64,000 bases of DNA from assembly GCA_004519485.1 (NCBI GenBank), contig CP038134.1, positions 682,001 to 746,000 of the forward strand, given 5' to 3'. Source of the DNA: Nannochloropsis oceanica (lineage: Eukaryota; Sar; Eustigmatophyceae; Eustigmatales; Monodopsidaceae). How positions within the stretch are numbered: position 1 is the stretch's first letter; the number at the start of each line of letters is the position of its first letter. Of this stretch, positions 11,370-23,796 are shown in pieces. The translations under genes were made by a program, and so were the position numbers. The notes below the pieces were generated by a model. That model had not been told where the DNA came from. It worked only from the letters and a program-made list of their open reading frames with translations, and searched no databases.

Positions 11370-12989
11370 TTAATGTGCCGTGCGGCCCACAGCGCCCTTG
11401 AATGCCTCATCCAACACCTCACACAGTGTCGGGTGGGTATGCACCATCATCGACAGCTCATTCACCGTCGTCTTCGCCGCCATGGCATTCGCGCACTCCT
11501 GAATCAAATCCGCGGCGTGCAACCCAATAATATGCACACCCAACAAATCGCCTGTATCCTTGTTCACTAAAACCTTTGCAATTCCATCCGGCTCCCCCTC
11601 GGCCAGCGCCTTGGAATTGGCACGGAAATGTCCAATGCTTTTCCCTACCTTGAATCCCTCTTTCTCCCCCTTTGCCTTCGCCTGCTCCTCGCTCAATCCC
11701 ACGAATGCTACCTCCGGGTGCGTAAAACACGCAGCCGGCACTGTGTCATGGTCTACGGCATGCTTCCTTCCCTTGATATTCTCCACAGCGCTCACCCCCT
11801 GCGCTGAAGCCGCATGGGCAAGCATCAATTTCCCATTCGCATCCCCAATGCAGTACAAATTCGGAACCACCTCACCCCCCTCGTCGAAGGACTTCGTCAA
11901 TACCCGCATATTCTCATCTACCTGCACAAAACCCCTGAAAGTCTCTACACCAACCTCCCCCAGGCCCAATTCTTTTGTGTTGGGAACTCGGCCTGTAGCC
12001 ACCATGCACGCGTCCACCTCCAGCACCTCCACCAGCTCCTTGGTCTTGGCGTCGATCATCTCAATCCGCACAGGCTTCACACCTGGAACACCTGGGGTCA
12101 CCTTCGACGCGAACACCCCTGTCCTATAGTCAATTGCCCGGGGCTTAATCAGCAACCGCTCAGCCACTCGCGCGATTTCTGGGTCAAAAGTAGGCATGAT
12201 CCTGTCCATGGCCTCGATGAATGTTACCTCCGACCCCAACGCGGTGTAGACATCCGAGAACTCCAATCCAATATATCCCGAGCCGATAATGGCCACGTAT
12301 TCAGGAACACGCTCCAGTTTCAACCCACCGTCGGAAGTAAAAACTGTCTTTTCATCGCACTCGACCCCGGGCGGGACGAAAGGCAAGGAGCCCGGTGCCA
12401 GGATGATGTCCTTTGCCGTGTAGATCTTACCCTCGCCCATCACCTTATGCGGGCCCGCCAGCACACCTTTCGCTTCAATCACATCCACCCCCAAGGCTTT
12501 AAGAGAGTTCTCCAAATTGCCCTTGACCTTATTGGCCAAGTTCGCCGCGTGCCCCGCCACCGAAGCCCGATCGTAGCTTATATCACCTTCGACTGTGATG
12601 CCCAACGCTTTCAGGTGGTGCGCGTCCTTCATTTCACGCACACGCCCCGCCGCCGCCAACAAGGCCTTGGACGGCACGCAACCGCGGTTCACGCACGTCC
12701 CCCCAACATCCTTGCCCGAAAACACAGCTGTCTTCAGCCCCTCCGAGCGGGCATGTAGGGCAGCGCCGTGCCCGCCCACACCACATCCGACAATTATGAG
12801 GTCGTAATCATACTGCTCCCCCATAAAGAGCGCGCCTTGTCGTGTAGAAAGCACGCGAAAACGCGGCGTGGTAGCGGCAGGGGCGGCAGTGCTGCGTCTA
12901 CTCGCTGACATCAGATGGAGTGCTGGCTTGGGTTGGAGGAAGGCGGTGGCCCCCGTGGCGAGCGTTAACAAGGCCAATGACAACCGCAT
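11370..12989 (-). CDS. Plastid dihydrolipoamide dehydrogenase (E3)
   Basis: Flavoprotein of 539 residues that reoxidises dihydrolipoamide with NAD+, serving the plastid pyruvate dehydrogenase complex. I start at the second Met (12989) because it begins a clean signal peptide, [20 protein letters not shown], with the ATAF plastid motif; an upstream in-frame ATG at 13031 adds 14 residues. Seen motifs are the FAD-binding [16 protein letters not shown], the redox disulfide [16 protein letters not shown], the NAD-binding [30 protein letters not shown], and the C-terminal His-Glu active-site region [15 protein letters not shown]. The NNLENSL-like linker and overall order resemble the plastid/cyanobacterial type more than the mitochondrial enzyme. 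Single exon and complete. Confidence 0.93.
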   Translation of the reverse strand: MRLSLALLTLATGATAFLQPKPALHLMSASRRSTAAPAATTPRFRVLSTRQGALFMGEQYDYDLIIVGCGVGGHGAALHARSEGLKTAVFSGKDVGGTCVNRGCVPSKALLAAAGRVREMKDAHHLKALGITVEGDISYDRASVAGHAANLANKVKGNLENSLKALGVDVIEAKGVLAGPHKVMGEGKIYTAKDIILAPGSLPFVPPGVECDEKTVFTSDGGLKLERVPEYVAIIGSGYIGLEFSDVYTALGSEVTFIEAMDRIMPTFDPEIARVAERLLIKPRAIDYRTGVFASKVTPGVPGVKPVRIEMIDAKTKELVEVLEVDACMVATGRVPNTKELGLGEVGVETFRGFVQVDENMRVLTKSFDEGGEVVPNLYCIGDANGKLMLAHAASAQGVSAVENIKGRKHAVDHDTVPAACFTHPEVAFVGLSEEQAKAKGEKEGFKVGKSIGHFRANSKALAEGEPDGIAKVLVNKDTGDLLGVHIIGLHAADLIQECANAMAAKTTVNELSMMVHTHPTLCEVLDEAFKGAVGRTAH

Positions 12990-13031
12990 CGTGGCTGGAA
13001 TGTGACTGTGATGGTGAAGGAAGGGAAACAT

Positions 13032-13713
13032 GAGATGAAGGTCATAGATCAGTTATAGGTAGCCAAGACGCAAGGGTGGCCTCCGCGTGGGCGAAAGAGC
13101 GAGGCCTGCCTTGTCGACGCACTCACTATGGGGGAGGAGGCTGACTCGGAGGCGAAAGCACCACTCAGCAACCGACACAACGGCACTAAATGTATGAGAC
13201 ACAAACCCATGTACACATGCACAAGTATGCAGCACAAGCAAAATCCGCGTCTACGGATTTGTTGCTACGTTTGATGATGCGTAGGAGGAGGGTGAGCTAG
13301 GCTCGCAGACGAGACGACGACGAGAAGTATGACCGAAGTGGCAAGTTCGTAACGGCCCATGATGCGCCGCAAATATGCCTGTCCTTCATCCTGGGTAGAT
13401 GGGAAATGTGCTTGCGTCGATGGCGATCCATCAAAATCAATGCAAGGGCACATGCTTTGTGCATTCATGCAAGCGAGTGGAGGGCCGGGCCATGTCGTCG
13501 TATGGATCAGGTGTGCGGGGAGTGGATGTTGAAATTGGAGGTCCAAACCCGTCCACGAATCTACCCGACTGCATGTATCGTTTGCACATGATTCATTGTT
13601 TCTTTACTGTGTTCATATGTAATGTTGTCAAAATGTGGTGTAATTTCCACAGATACACGCGTGTATGCTCTCTGTCGCACAAACCCGCTCACTCTACTTA
13701 TCAGTGTACACGC
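13032..13713. other. Intergenic region
   Basis: It lies between the 5' end of the dihydrolipoamide dehydrogenase gene and the 3' end of DCAF1, both on the minus strand. No coding pattern, tRNA or repeat stands out. Confidence 0.45.
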
Positions 13714-16700
13714 TCACCGTCTGCGCCTTCCCCTATGCTCCTCGTCATCCTCCTCGTCATCCTCCTCCCCATTATAATCGCTATCGTCGGCATCGTCTTC
13801 CAAATCGTCGGCCTGCAACAAGGCTGCAAGCGCCGCGTCGCCGTCATCATCGTCATCATCACTGTCCTCCTCCTCGTCATCTCCCTCGCTCCCCGAAGAC
13901 GCTGAGTCCGCCGTGCTCTCCTCCTCCTCTTCCTCCTCCTCATCTTGCTCTCCTTCTTCAGCCTCCTCTCCCTCATCCCCGACCTCAGACGCCTCGCTAC
14001 TCTCCACCTCTGCCTCAAGCGCCGCTAGCGCCGCATCCAAATCACTGTCCTCCTCTTCGTCTTCGTCCTCCAACATCCCCAAATCCATCCCACTACCCTC
14101 CTCTCCATCATCCTCCTCCTCCTCATCATCATCATCCTCATCATCGTCCTCGTCCTCCTCTCCCGCCCAATCGTCATCTTCCTCCTCTGATGAGTGTGCG
14201 TCATCTAAATCGGAATCTGCCTCGTCAGGTCTCCTCCTTCCCACCTCATACAAACGACACACAGCACCATCAGCCAAAAATGGCCCGACTGGTGTCGTAC
14301 TCCCCTCCACAACCGACACATAGAGATCGACATCGTCCAAGGCCAAGTCTAGAACGTGCCGCTCCATTTCTTGCACGTGAATGGTGGCGTAGTCGGCGGC
14401 ATCGAGTACCTGCGGAGGGAGGGAAGGGACGAAAGGAGGGATACGGGAGAAATAGTTATTTGGTTTAGAAGACCCCAAGGCGAAACGCCTCCCAGGCTAA
14501 CCCACACACAAGGGAAGACCTCATGTGCACAAGCCCTTGCCCTGACTCTCTGTCTAAAGCACCTTCCCAACGTACCTGAAAACAAGTTATCTCCCTGGCC
14601 CTTTTCTGATTCGCCCTGAACCCTCCCTCCGCATCGTCGAAACCCCCTGGACGGTACGCATACAACACATCGCCACACGCCGAGAACTTCACCGCGCAGT
14701 GCTCCACCCCCGGCATCATCGTCTTGAGGCTATGCGTCCTCAAGTCCCACACCGTGCCATCCAATAAGACGTCATTCCCGTTCGGGTGGAACGCCCCGAA
14801 ATTCGACCCCCCGTGGCTCAACCGATCAAACCGATGGACCACCATCCTTCCTCCCGCCGCCCTATCATCCCACAAAACCCCATCACACAAGATCAAATGA
14901 TTCTCCGCCGGCGAGAAGCTAATGTTTGGACTCCTTGACCCCGCCACAGAGTCCGGCCCCGCCACATGCGGCACCAACAGCGGCTGCAGCAATGGATCCT
15001 CATCACCCCCTCCCCCTCCCCCCTCCACTCTTCCTCCCCCTCCTGCTGCTCCGCCTCCCCTTCCTCTTCCTCCTTCTCCTCCTCCTCCTCCTCCAGCACC
15101 AGCATCAACACCAATCCCATAACCTAACCCTCCAACAACCCCGCCTCCTCTTTCCCCTTCTCCATCTCCCACCTTCAAGCTCGTTAACAACGTCCCTATC
15201 TCCGCATCATAAATCTGGGCCACGTTCTCATTCGACAATCCCGCAAACCTCATCCCCCCCGAGTCAAACACTCCACCCCTCACCCCCTGCAATTGCAACA
15301 ACGGCGTATTTAAATCTTCCTCATTAGCCGCCCATAGACACGTCTCGGCTCGCAATTGACCATCTAAATCCATCTCACTCGCGGAAGTCAGCAACACAGG
15401 CCGGGCCGCGAAGGGTGAGAAAGCCATGCTTGACACCTTGTACGGGTGGCAGTCCCACGACCGCTCGAGCTCTGAGGTCCAGAGGTTGAACTGCAGGGAA
15501 GAGAGAGGGGTGATGAGTACGTGGCACATGCTTCGGAAGGACAGAATGGACAGACGCAGGCAAACAAACTTCAATGCCATCTCTCCCTCCCTCCTTCCAA
15601 CGCCACCCCTCCCTCTCTCCTTCCCCTCGCTTCCTTCTCCCACCTCCACTCACCAAGTGCACACTCCCATCATCACTCCCCGCCCACAACCTCCCCGGGG
15701 GGCCTTTGGGGAAGACCGAGCATGTCAGCGGCCTTCCACTTTCATCCCTGTATGACCTCCACGGTCGAAACCGGGAAAAAACAAGGGATCTTGTCAGCTT
15801 TTGCCCCTTCCACCCCCCAAATGGAGGGAGAATCTCTCTCTGCAACAACCGACGTGTCACGTTGTGAGCGGCGCCTGCCGTGGATGTGAGCAGGGGCTCA
15901 GGGCATCGATGAGGGAGGGTAAGGGAGAAAGGAGGGAGGACACAAATAGGATTCGGGCATTGCTCGTGCTGGCGTCGGAGGTATTGGACGACAATTTGGT
16001 CTAGGGTGGTGGAATCTATGACAGGAGGGAGGTGGCGATGGCCCTGTGGCTGGTACTGCTGTTGATAAGCTGACGGTCCGCCATGCCCTACAGTGATGGG
16101 AGGGGGGGGAAGCTTGTACATAGAAGGGAAGGGGGAGGGCAGGTCGAGGAGGGAAGGGGTAGGGGTGGGCCAGCCACCGGCTTTGCGGCCTAAGGAGGTG
16201 GGATAGGGGGATGGAGAAGAGCAGCCGCGAGAGGAACGACGAAAATGGAAACCAGCAGGAAATAGGCGGTTCGCTCGTTGAATGGTGTTGCCGTAACTGC
16301 TGGTGGTGGTGGACGTTGGTTGAGCAGTAGTAGAGGCAGAAGTGGTGGCTGCGGTATTTTTCCCTTCACCCCCTGTGTGGGCAGGTGTGCCTCCTATGTT
16401 GTTGTGTATACCACCAGCACCGCCACCTCCTCCGCCCAGGGAAGACCGACGTACCACCGGAGGGAGGGAGACGGGTAGATCGTGAGAGGAAGGGGAGAAA
16501 GAGCCCCCAGTATGGCGGCTCCTAGCACTGACAGCGGCAGGAGAGGTGATATCCGCAAATCCCCGTTTAATGGGACGGGCGGTGGGTGTGTACATTACCA
16601 TAGCTGCTGTAGCTCTTGCTGCTGCTGCTGTAGTTGCTGGTACTTTTGTTGTTGCGGTTGGTGTGGCTGCTGTAGCTCTTGCTACTGCTGCTGCTGCTGC

Positions 16701-19652
16701 TGTTTTTGCTGGCGTTTTGTTGTTGCTGCTCTTGCTCGACGCTGCTGCTGGCGTTCCCATCTCTCCCGTCTTGGCTTTCTTAACCTTCCCAGCAAAAGGC
16801 GTGCCTTCCCCAACAGACACAGGACTCTTCACACCTTTAAGAATACTTTCCTGTGTGCCTTTCAGCGTCCCTTCCTCTTCATCTATACCTCCTACTTTCC
16901 CCCCTCCTTCCTCCTCTTCCTCCGTGGCTGCCGCTGCTATCTTCGCCGCGCACAGTGCAGCGGAAGATGTGGATAAGGACAAGGCCCCCTCATCCACAGA
17001 CGAATCTACAAGCAGCAATTGCTGCTCCTGATTCCCACCGCTGTTGCTTTTGCTATTTCCGTCGACACGCGCAACAGGCTTTCTCAACCCCCCCTCCATT
17101 TCCAACACACGTGCGGTTTGCTGCAGACCCTGGGCCAGCAAATGATCATAAATTAAATGCAATAAATCGGATGGATCATAGGTAATACTGGTTCGGGCGA
17201 CAATCGCGGCTTTTTCCATTTTCCAACTCGCCGGGTCCATAGCATCAGAATGAGAAACTGCCGATGCCGGCCTCCCCGTCATCCTTGCAATGAGCTGCAG
17301 CGCCGCTGAGCGCAACAACGAATAGTGCTCGGTTCCCGCGCGTTCTAAAACGGGGCCTGCGCGGACTACTTCCGACAGAAGTAGGGACACGCGCATTTTT
17401 TCAAGGATTTGGGCGATGGGCGCCTCTTGAGCAAGACCCAGGAGGGCACGAGCCGCCAGCATTCGGACCTCATCTGCTGCTTGGATGCACCGTCGATACC
17501 TCAGCAGGGACACTAGGACTTTGATCCCGTCTTTGGAGCGTAGGTCACGACGAACAGCACGGCGAATCTTCTCTTCTGTGGGATCTAGGAGAGCAGGAAG
17601 AGCAGCAGCCGCAGTTGCAGCGGCAGCGACGCTAGCAGCAGCCTCTGCGGCGGACGCTTCACCTCCTCCTAGCGACGAGGAGGAATAGGAGGGTTCCATG
17701 GCCGAGTCAGATTTAGGTGATTGCTTTGGCAATAGAACCATGCGTGGACAAAGACAATTACAGAGCACCCTCAAAGCCCCTCGCATGACATCAGCGTCTC
17801 GCTGGGCTAGCCCCGAGGCTGCCTCCAACAAGATCTGCATGCCCGTCCGTTGCTGTGGTTGCTCCTGCACCGGCACCAAACACGCCTCTTCAACTGATGC
17901 TGGTAGAAGCGTGGCCATTTCCAAGCAATCTAAGGCATACTTAGCTGTTTCTGCGGCTCCTGCTCTTCCGGTGGCAGAGGAAGCGACTACTCCGAGTAGG
18001 ACAAGAAGCCCACGGTGGTGTAATAAATTCTGAATCGGGGCCCAGTCAGGAGGAAGGACTAAAGCACCCGCTCGAACGCGACCCAGCAATGCCTCCGTTG
18101 CCCCATCATCGACTTCCACAGGTCGGAAGAAGGAGGAAGGGACAGCGGACGACGCTGTCAAATCTTGAGAGTTGAGTCGTGGCCGTTTTCCAGGAAGGGG
18201 GGGGGGGGCATCAGCCTCTGAAGTGGAGGCAAGGATGGCGAGGTGGACTCTGAGGTGGTGTCTGAGGCAGAGGGTGGTGAAGTGGGCGAGCTGACCCCGG
18301 CGTTGGGTGCTGAGGGGGGGGTTAGGGAGGGAAGGGTGGTTATTGCCCAGGGTGGAGGAAGAGGAGGAGCCGGACCGAAGAAGGTTGAGGAGGGAGTAGA
18401 GCCCGCTGCTACAACTGCTGCTGCCGCTGCTGTAACCGTGGTTGTCAGTGGTGGCGTCAAAAGCTTGTAGGACAGGGCGAAAGGCGAGGGCCATGCCAAA
18501 GAAGAGGACGATGGATTTCTGGGCGGCTTCTTGGGGGCAACGGAGAAGGGAGATTGCATAGGAAACCAGCCTATGGAAGGTGGCGGAAGGCAGGCGACAG
18601 ACCTCTTCCATCACATTGGATAATGAGGCGAGCCCGAACAAACACATCGCCAAGGCAGCATGCAGTTGAAAGGCTTGTTCCCCCTCGGAAAGCTCGACGA
18701 GCTTGTCTACCCCTGCGGCGTCTTGAACGAAGCACATGGCGAATTTCTTGTGGGCGAGCAAGCGGGAAGTAAGCTCGATGGCCGCCAGACGACAAGAGGG
18801 ATCAGTCCTTTGCAAACCTTGCAAGACAATCTTTACCCCGTCTTCTTGGAAGAATGGGGCGAGGACTTCCTGGTACTCCCCCATAGCGGTTAGGCAGCTC
18901 AGGCCATATAGCACCGCTCGACGGCTCATTTCTTGTGGGGTCAGTCCTTGGAGGAAGGATGGGAAGGGGCCTTGGGCATCGGCATCGTCAAAGAATTGAG
19001 GGCTGGTGTGAAGGCGTTTGAGCAACGCGGCGGGTACAGGGCTGCGGACGATGTAATCTGCGACGTCGCGGTCGAGGAGAAGGACGGCGAGCAAGCCAGT
19101 CGCAAAGACTAAAAGGGTTTTTTTCGTTGGGTCCATTGCTTCTTCTTCCTCCGCCGAAACCGCTGCCCAAGCTGTGAGACGTTCGAATGCTGATTCTTCT
19201 CGAAGGACGTGGAAGATGGGTGGGGGGGCCTTGTCAGAGTATAAGGGCGCTGAAGCCACAAGGAGACGCGCTGCTGCGGTTTGTGCCGCGGGGTCCTCGG
19301 ACAAAAGCAAGCCCACCATCACCTCTTCTGGGGATTCATCTGTTTCGATTAGTACTGATATTAACGTGCCAACCAAGTGTTCTTGTCTTTGATTCACATA
19401 AGGGAGCCGACCAGGAGCACTGGCATAGTCGGCCTCGGCCACTTCCAAGGACCAGGCCAAGCGGTCTGTCAACGCCACGCATTCCTCCAGCAATGGACGC
19501 GAAGCCGCGAGACCCGTCACGGCCGTAAACGCAGTATAGGCCCTGTACAACTCATAGACGCCCGTGGCAAAGTCCTCCTCTTCTGTGTAGGGCTCGTCGG
19601 GCGCGGGAGGTGGAGGGACTGCGGGAGCCTCAGGAGGGGGGAGGTCTGACAT
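13714..19652 (-). CDS. DCAF1: DCAF1 (VprBP)-like substrate receptor of the CRL4 ubiquitin ligase
   Basis: Very large protein of about 1869 residues in three exons: 19652-15654, 15490-14576 and 14409-13714. All three joins are phase 0 (donors gtgagt and gtacgt; acceptors CCCTGCAG and CTCCGCAG). The order matches animal and plant DCAF1: an armadillo-like helical N-terminal half, a LisH dimerisation motif (LLHLIYDHLLAQGLQQTARVL in part), a disordered Thr/Ala-rich linker, then WD40 blades. The blades include FSRFRPWRSYRDE, then LWTSELERSWDCH and FGAFHPNGNDVLLDGTVWDL with VWDLR, a WDxR-type DDB1-docking box. It ends with CRLYEVGRRR and a long Asp/Glu tail, a DCAF1 signature. Known role: bridging DDB1-CUL4 to substrates in the nucleus. 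The first Met could be 11 residues upstream (19685). The Gly-rich insert inside the propeller is unusual. Confidence 0.9.
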
Positions 19653-19685
19653 GACAACGGCTAACCTTCTGTGATGAACCAGCAC

Positions 19686-20823
19686 GCGGAACGAACAACA
19701 ATCCCTGTCGGCATGGTGTTTGGAATAAAAGGAAGTGAGAAACGACGTGGCGATTTACATGCCGAGCTGTGAAGCCAAGGACATGCACTATCGGATGGGC
19801 ATCTTCGCCCGAAGGAACAATTCCAGCCAAGGCTGCCTCGCAGCATTACCCATTTATTGTCTTACAACCACCGACCATTTGGTCTCTCACTCCTCTTATA
19901 TGCTACGCTAATATACACAGCATTTTGGGGTCCAGCTCTTCTGCCTGCACACCCGCAGGCCTTCGTTATACCACCCCTCAATCGCAACCGACTCACAAAT
20001 GCTTGCACAAGACTAACATGCGTTTGTCTTCAACTGCCGTCGCGTTTGCTCACGCTTATCCCTGATAATGCGAGAAGGACAAGTAGGAGGGAGAAGGAGG
20101 AGGAGGAGGAGGAGGAGGAGGAGGAGGAGGAGGGGCAGGTGACACTCTACAAAGCTTGCAGAAGCAGTCCCGAAACGCTATAATCTGTCATGTGCCACAT
20201 CGAAGAGGAGGAGGCAACGACCGTATCGAGGACGAGGAGGACGAGGACGCGGTTCTCTCCAACTGTCTCGCACAGTCCCGATGCAGGAGCAGGAGCAGGA
20301 CCAGCAGGAAGAGCAAGAGCAGCAGGAGGAGCAGCAGCTGTACACACCTCCGACGGACACAATAAAAACAGTTGCGCGCGCCCGAAAATCAGGAGCGAAA
20401 CCAAATTTATTAAGAATGAGGGAGTGAGAGAAAAAGATAGATGGGCATGCTTTTTTTAAAGCTCCTATTTGGGCCTTTGCCTGGCAGGCACATCTCTTCC
20501 TCCGTCACACTCATTCGTACACACATGCGTATAATTTCTAATCATTTTTTACAAAACCAATCCACAGGCATCTGGGATAGTAGCACGGATCGCGCACTAG
20601 TTTCACAGCCTGCTGGGCAGGCCGAAGGCAGGCGTTCGGTTGCTAAAGATCGGCACCGCTGCCAGTAGAAGGAGGAGCAGGAGCAGGAGCAGGAGCAGGC
20701 GCAGTAGTAGTAGCAGCAGCAGCAGCAGCAGCAGCAGCAGCTTCTTTCCCTTCTTCCCCTCATTCACACCAAGCTTTATTCAAATCAACAGACACACAAA
20801 TTCCACAAAAGCAAGCAACGAGC
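19686..20823. other. Divergent intergenic region with GGA and CAG microsatellites
   Basis: It separates the 5' ends of DCAF1 and the DUF4211 gene. There is a (GGA)n run at about 20092-20134, a hexamer-like GAGCAG stretch near 20285-20335, and a (GCA)n run near 20705-20740. Open frames here are explained by these repeats. No gene is supported. Confidence 0.55.
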
Positions 20824-23086
20824 ATGCCCGCCGCCCGCTATGGACACAATGATGATGATGATGAGGAGGAGGAGGAGGAGGAAGAGGAGGAGGAGGTGAG
20901 GGTGATACGGTCCAAGCATCGCAAGAGCAGCCTCAGCGTAGATGCAGCAGCAGCAGCAGCAGCAGCAGGAGGAGGAGGAGGAGGAAGAGGAGAAGGAGGA
21001 GGCAAGAGTGATGATGTTGGTCAGATAATTGAAGTGGATGACAGCGACGGGGAGGATACCAACAGCGGCGGCGGCGGAGGAGGAATAGACACAGCCAGAG
21101 CAGCAGGAGCAGCAGGGCCAATAATCGAGGATCGGCCTAAGAGGAGGTCGTCTTTCCCTCCTCTATCACCACCACCACCAGCAGGAACACGTTGGCGCAG
21201 TCGTCGAAAGGTGGTGCTCGAGGAGGGAAGAAAGGAGAGGGAGAAGGAGGAGGAACGTGAGAAGCTGGAGCAGGACAGTGGGCTGTTTGATCAAGAGAGC
21301 GAGGAGGAAGAGAAGGAAGGGACATGGAGGAGGCTGTCGGGTCTTTCTGGTAGGCCTGTCCGACGCTTATCTGCTCTGTCCGCGAGTAGTAGGAGGAGAT
21401 CCTCCTCTTTCTTTTTGACCAGGCAGGGGAAGATGTCGGAGGATGAGGAAAGTGCGGATCTGGATGATTTTATTGTACCTGACGATGAGGTCGAAGAGGA
21501 GGAGGAGGACTATGACGATGCGAGTAAGAAGACAAAGAGTAGAAAGACAATTGGGAGGAGGGGGGGGGGGGGGAGGGACAGCTGGACGCGAGGATGATTT
21601 TGTTGCGGCTGAAGATGAGGTGGAGTTTATGGACTCCGAAGAGGAGGAAGAGTTGGTCTCGAGAAGAAAGAAGGAAAGAAAGGAGCGAAGAAGGGGTTTG
21701 ATTATGCGTGAGAAGGAAGGGGAAAAGAAGAAGAAGAAGAAGAAGAAGAAGAAGGACAAAGAGGAGGGTGGGGCAGCCTCATCGGGAACGAAGCGACGTA
21801 AAATTATTCTAGCCAGCGATGACGATGATCATGATGATAATTCTAGCACTAACAGCAGCAGCAGCAGCAGCAGCAGTGTCAGCAGCGAAGAAGAGGAGTC
21901 GAGTGAGGACGAGGGTTTGATGCACATGCGTGTTCATGCTGCCTTTTTAGCGGAGCAAGGCGAGGTGCTGCCATTGTTCATGCAGCGTAAGGCCATGAGT
22001 ACCCGGGACGCTTTTCTTCTTTACCTGGAAATGCTTGCGCGCTCTGTGGCTGATCCCGCCTTTCGCGAAGGGATGAGAAGGAACCCCATGAGTGAGCGTT
22101 ACGGCCGTTTCAGCAACGCCAAGAAGAAGCTAGAGGATCTGATTTGCACCAAGCGCGAGTCGTTGCTTGGGTCCATGCAGTGGAAGTTGCTTTGGGTGGA
22201 GGAACTGAGGGGGAGGCCCCGGTTTGAGTTTTTCGATATCTTGGGAGAGAGACCGGATAGGTGCCAGGTGTGTGGGAGGAGGAGGCATCCGTGTGCGTTT
22301 GAAGTGAGGCTGTCCGGGCCGAGGTATGATAGCATGGCTTTGTGGGAGAGCAGGCGGTGGGAAGAGGCATTGCCCTGTCGCTTGGAGGTCTTTGGGACGC
22401 CGGAGGGGGATGAGGAGGTGAGAGAGGCGGAGGAAGAGGAGGGGAAAGGGGAGGGGGAGGAGGAGGAAGAGGAGGAGGAAGAAGGGAAGCCGATGGAGGG
22501 GAAGGTGGGGGGTTGGTGGCATGCCGGATCGACGTGCAAGTACAAGAGCTTGTGTTATTCATCGATGATTCATTACAAGTATTATTTATTGCGGCGTGTG
22601 GCCAGGAGGTTGAAGGGGTTTGCGGTGACAGGGGCGAGGTCAAGGAGGGTGAAGAGGCGGGAGAGGGAGTTGCTGCAGAGCCCGGTGAAGGCCAGGAAAA
22701 GTCGAAAGACGGGCTTGTATGAGGTGGTGGTGTCGGTGGAGGAGTTGATGGAGGAGGAGGGGTGGGTGGAGGCGGAGTTTGAAAGGTTTGAGAAGTTGTT
22801 GAGTCTGGTGGAGAATCTCATGATGGATGGGGGGGCGGCGACGAGCACCGTGACGACGGCAAGGCAGTTGGCTGGGTTGTGGGAGGAGGATGATGAGAAG
22901 GGAGGAGGAGGGGGGAGAGGACGGGGAGAGGGGGGAGGAGGGCGCGGGGGAAGGAGATATGGAAGTGCGCGGGGGGTTGAGGAGTGGAGCGAGGAGGAAG
23001 AGGGCGAGGAGGAGGAGGAGGAGGAGGAGGAGGGGTTTCGTGCGCCAGCTGTGGAGGGGCGGAGGGGATACAATCCGTTGGTGTAG
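20824..23086 (+). CDS. DUF4211 (CCDC82-like) acidic nuclear protein, frame broken at a G run
   Basis: Two overlapping frames, 20824-21597 and 21443-23086, together look like one protein of roughly 750 residues. The N-terminal part is acidic and Ser/Arg-rich, with DDDDEEEEE tracts and the phrase DLDDFIVPDDE typical just before DUF4211. The second frame holds the conserved domain at about 21900-22600: LYLEMLARSVADPAF, then FFDILGERPDRCQVCGRRR with CxxC, then VRLSGPRYDSMALWE and CKYKSLCYSSMIHYKYYL. The function of DUF4211 is unknown; human CCDC82 has it. The frame change falls in a run of 14 G at 21560-21573. A one-base error there is the simplest explanation; I found no good intron that restores the frame. 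The C-terminus is Gly/Glu-rich. Confidence 0.7.
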
Positions 23087-23796
23087 ATATAGGAAATGTG
23101 CGTTATGCAGCTCTAGGAAGCTTGTTGCAGCGATAGTTGTAGGAATAGCAGCAGCAGGAACAACAGAAGAGAGAGGTGGGAGAGAGGGACATACAGGGAA
23201 GGTTCAGGGGTGAGAAGAGAGGGATGAGAGGTAACGAACAAGACATGAGGAAATCTACCATGTACACCATCATCATTATCATCATCATCATCATCATTTT
23301 CAGCAGCAGCAGCAATAGCAGCAGCAGCAGCAGCAGCACATGGAAAAGTAAAGGTCGACTTGCAGACTCAACGGCCACACAATCATGTGTACTTTTCCCT
23401 CCGCTTATTGGATTTCTGACTTGTTTTTCTTTGTATCCTCATTCCTCCTTTAGTTTGTTTTTAAGTGTTTTTCGTTCTTGGAGACGTATGGAGAAGAATT
23501 GTGCCCGGAGTGCTCATTCCTCAACGTCCTCGCCTTCCCACAATGCCTCCTTCCCTATTTCTCCCTCCACATCTCGTCCTCTCGTTCCCCAACATAAAAG
23601 AACCGAACTCACACTCTCTCTATGCCCTCCTCTCATTATCTCTCACTCTCACGCACATTCACTCCCTCTCGCTCTCTCTCTCTCGGTCCTCCTTCCCCAA
23701 CTCCACGTCCCCCTCCCCTGCCCGGATATACGAGCGCGACGAGCCCCGCCAATATATGAAGGCGAGGAGCCCCCGTGACTGCTGCTCTTCCTCTTA
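23087..23796. other. Convergent intergenic region with trinucleotide repeats
   Basis: It lies between the 3' ends of the DUF4211 gene and the RNPS1-like gene. It has an (ATC)n run at about 23270-23297, a CAG-type run at 23300-23338, and CTCTCT-rich sequence near 23615-23690. No gene seen. Confidence 0.5.

Noticed and set aside
11814-12758. A 314-residue plus-strand open frame opposite dihydrolipoamide dehydrogenase
   Set aside because: It is antisense to a gene with complete enzyme motifs and is explained by codon bias; no domain of its own.
13665-14468. Pro/His-rich plus-strand frame of 267 residues
   Set aside because: Mirror of the Asp/Glu-rich DCAF1 tail; composition is forced by the GAG/GAT codons on the other strand.
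20085-20340. Repeat cluster that could suggest a CRISPR-like array
   Set aside because: Simple GGA and GAGCAG microsatellites without spacers; the setting is eukaryotic.
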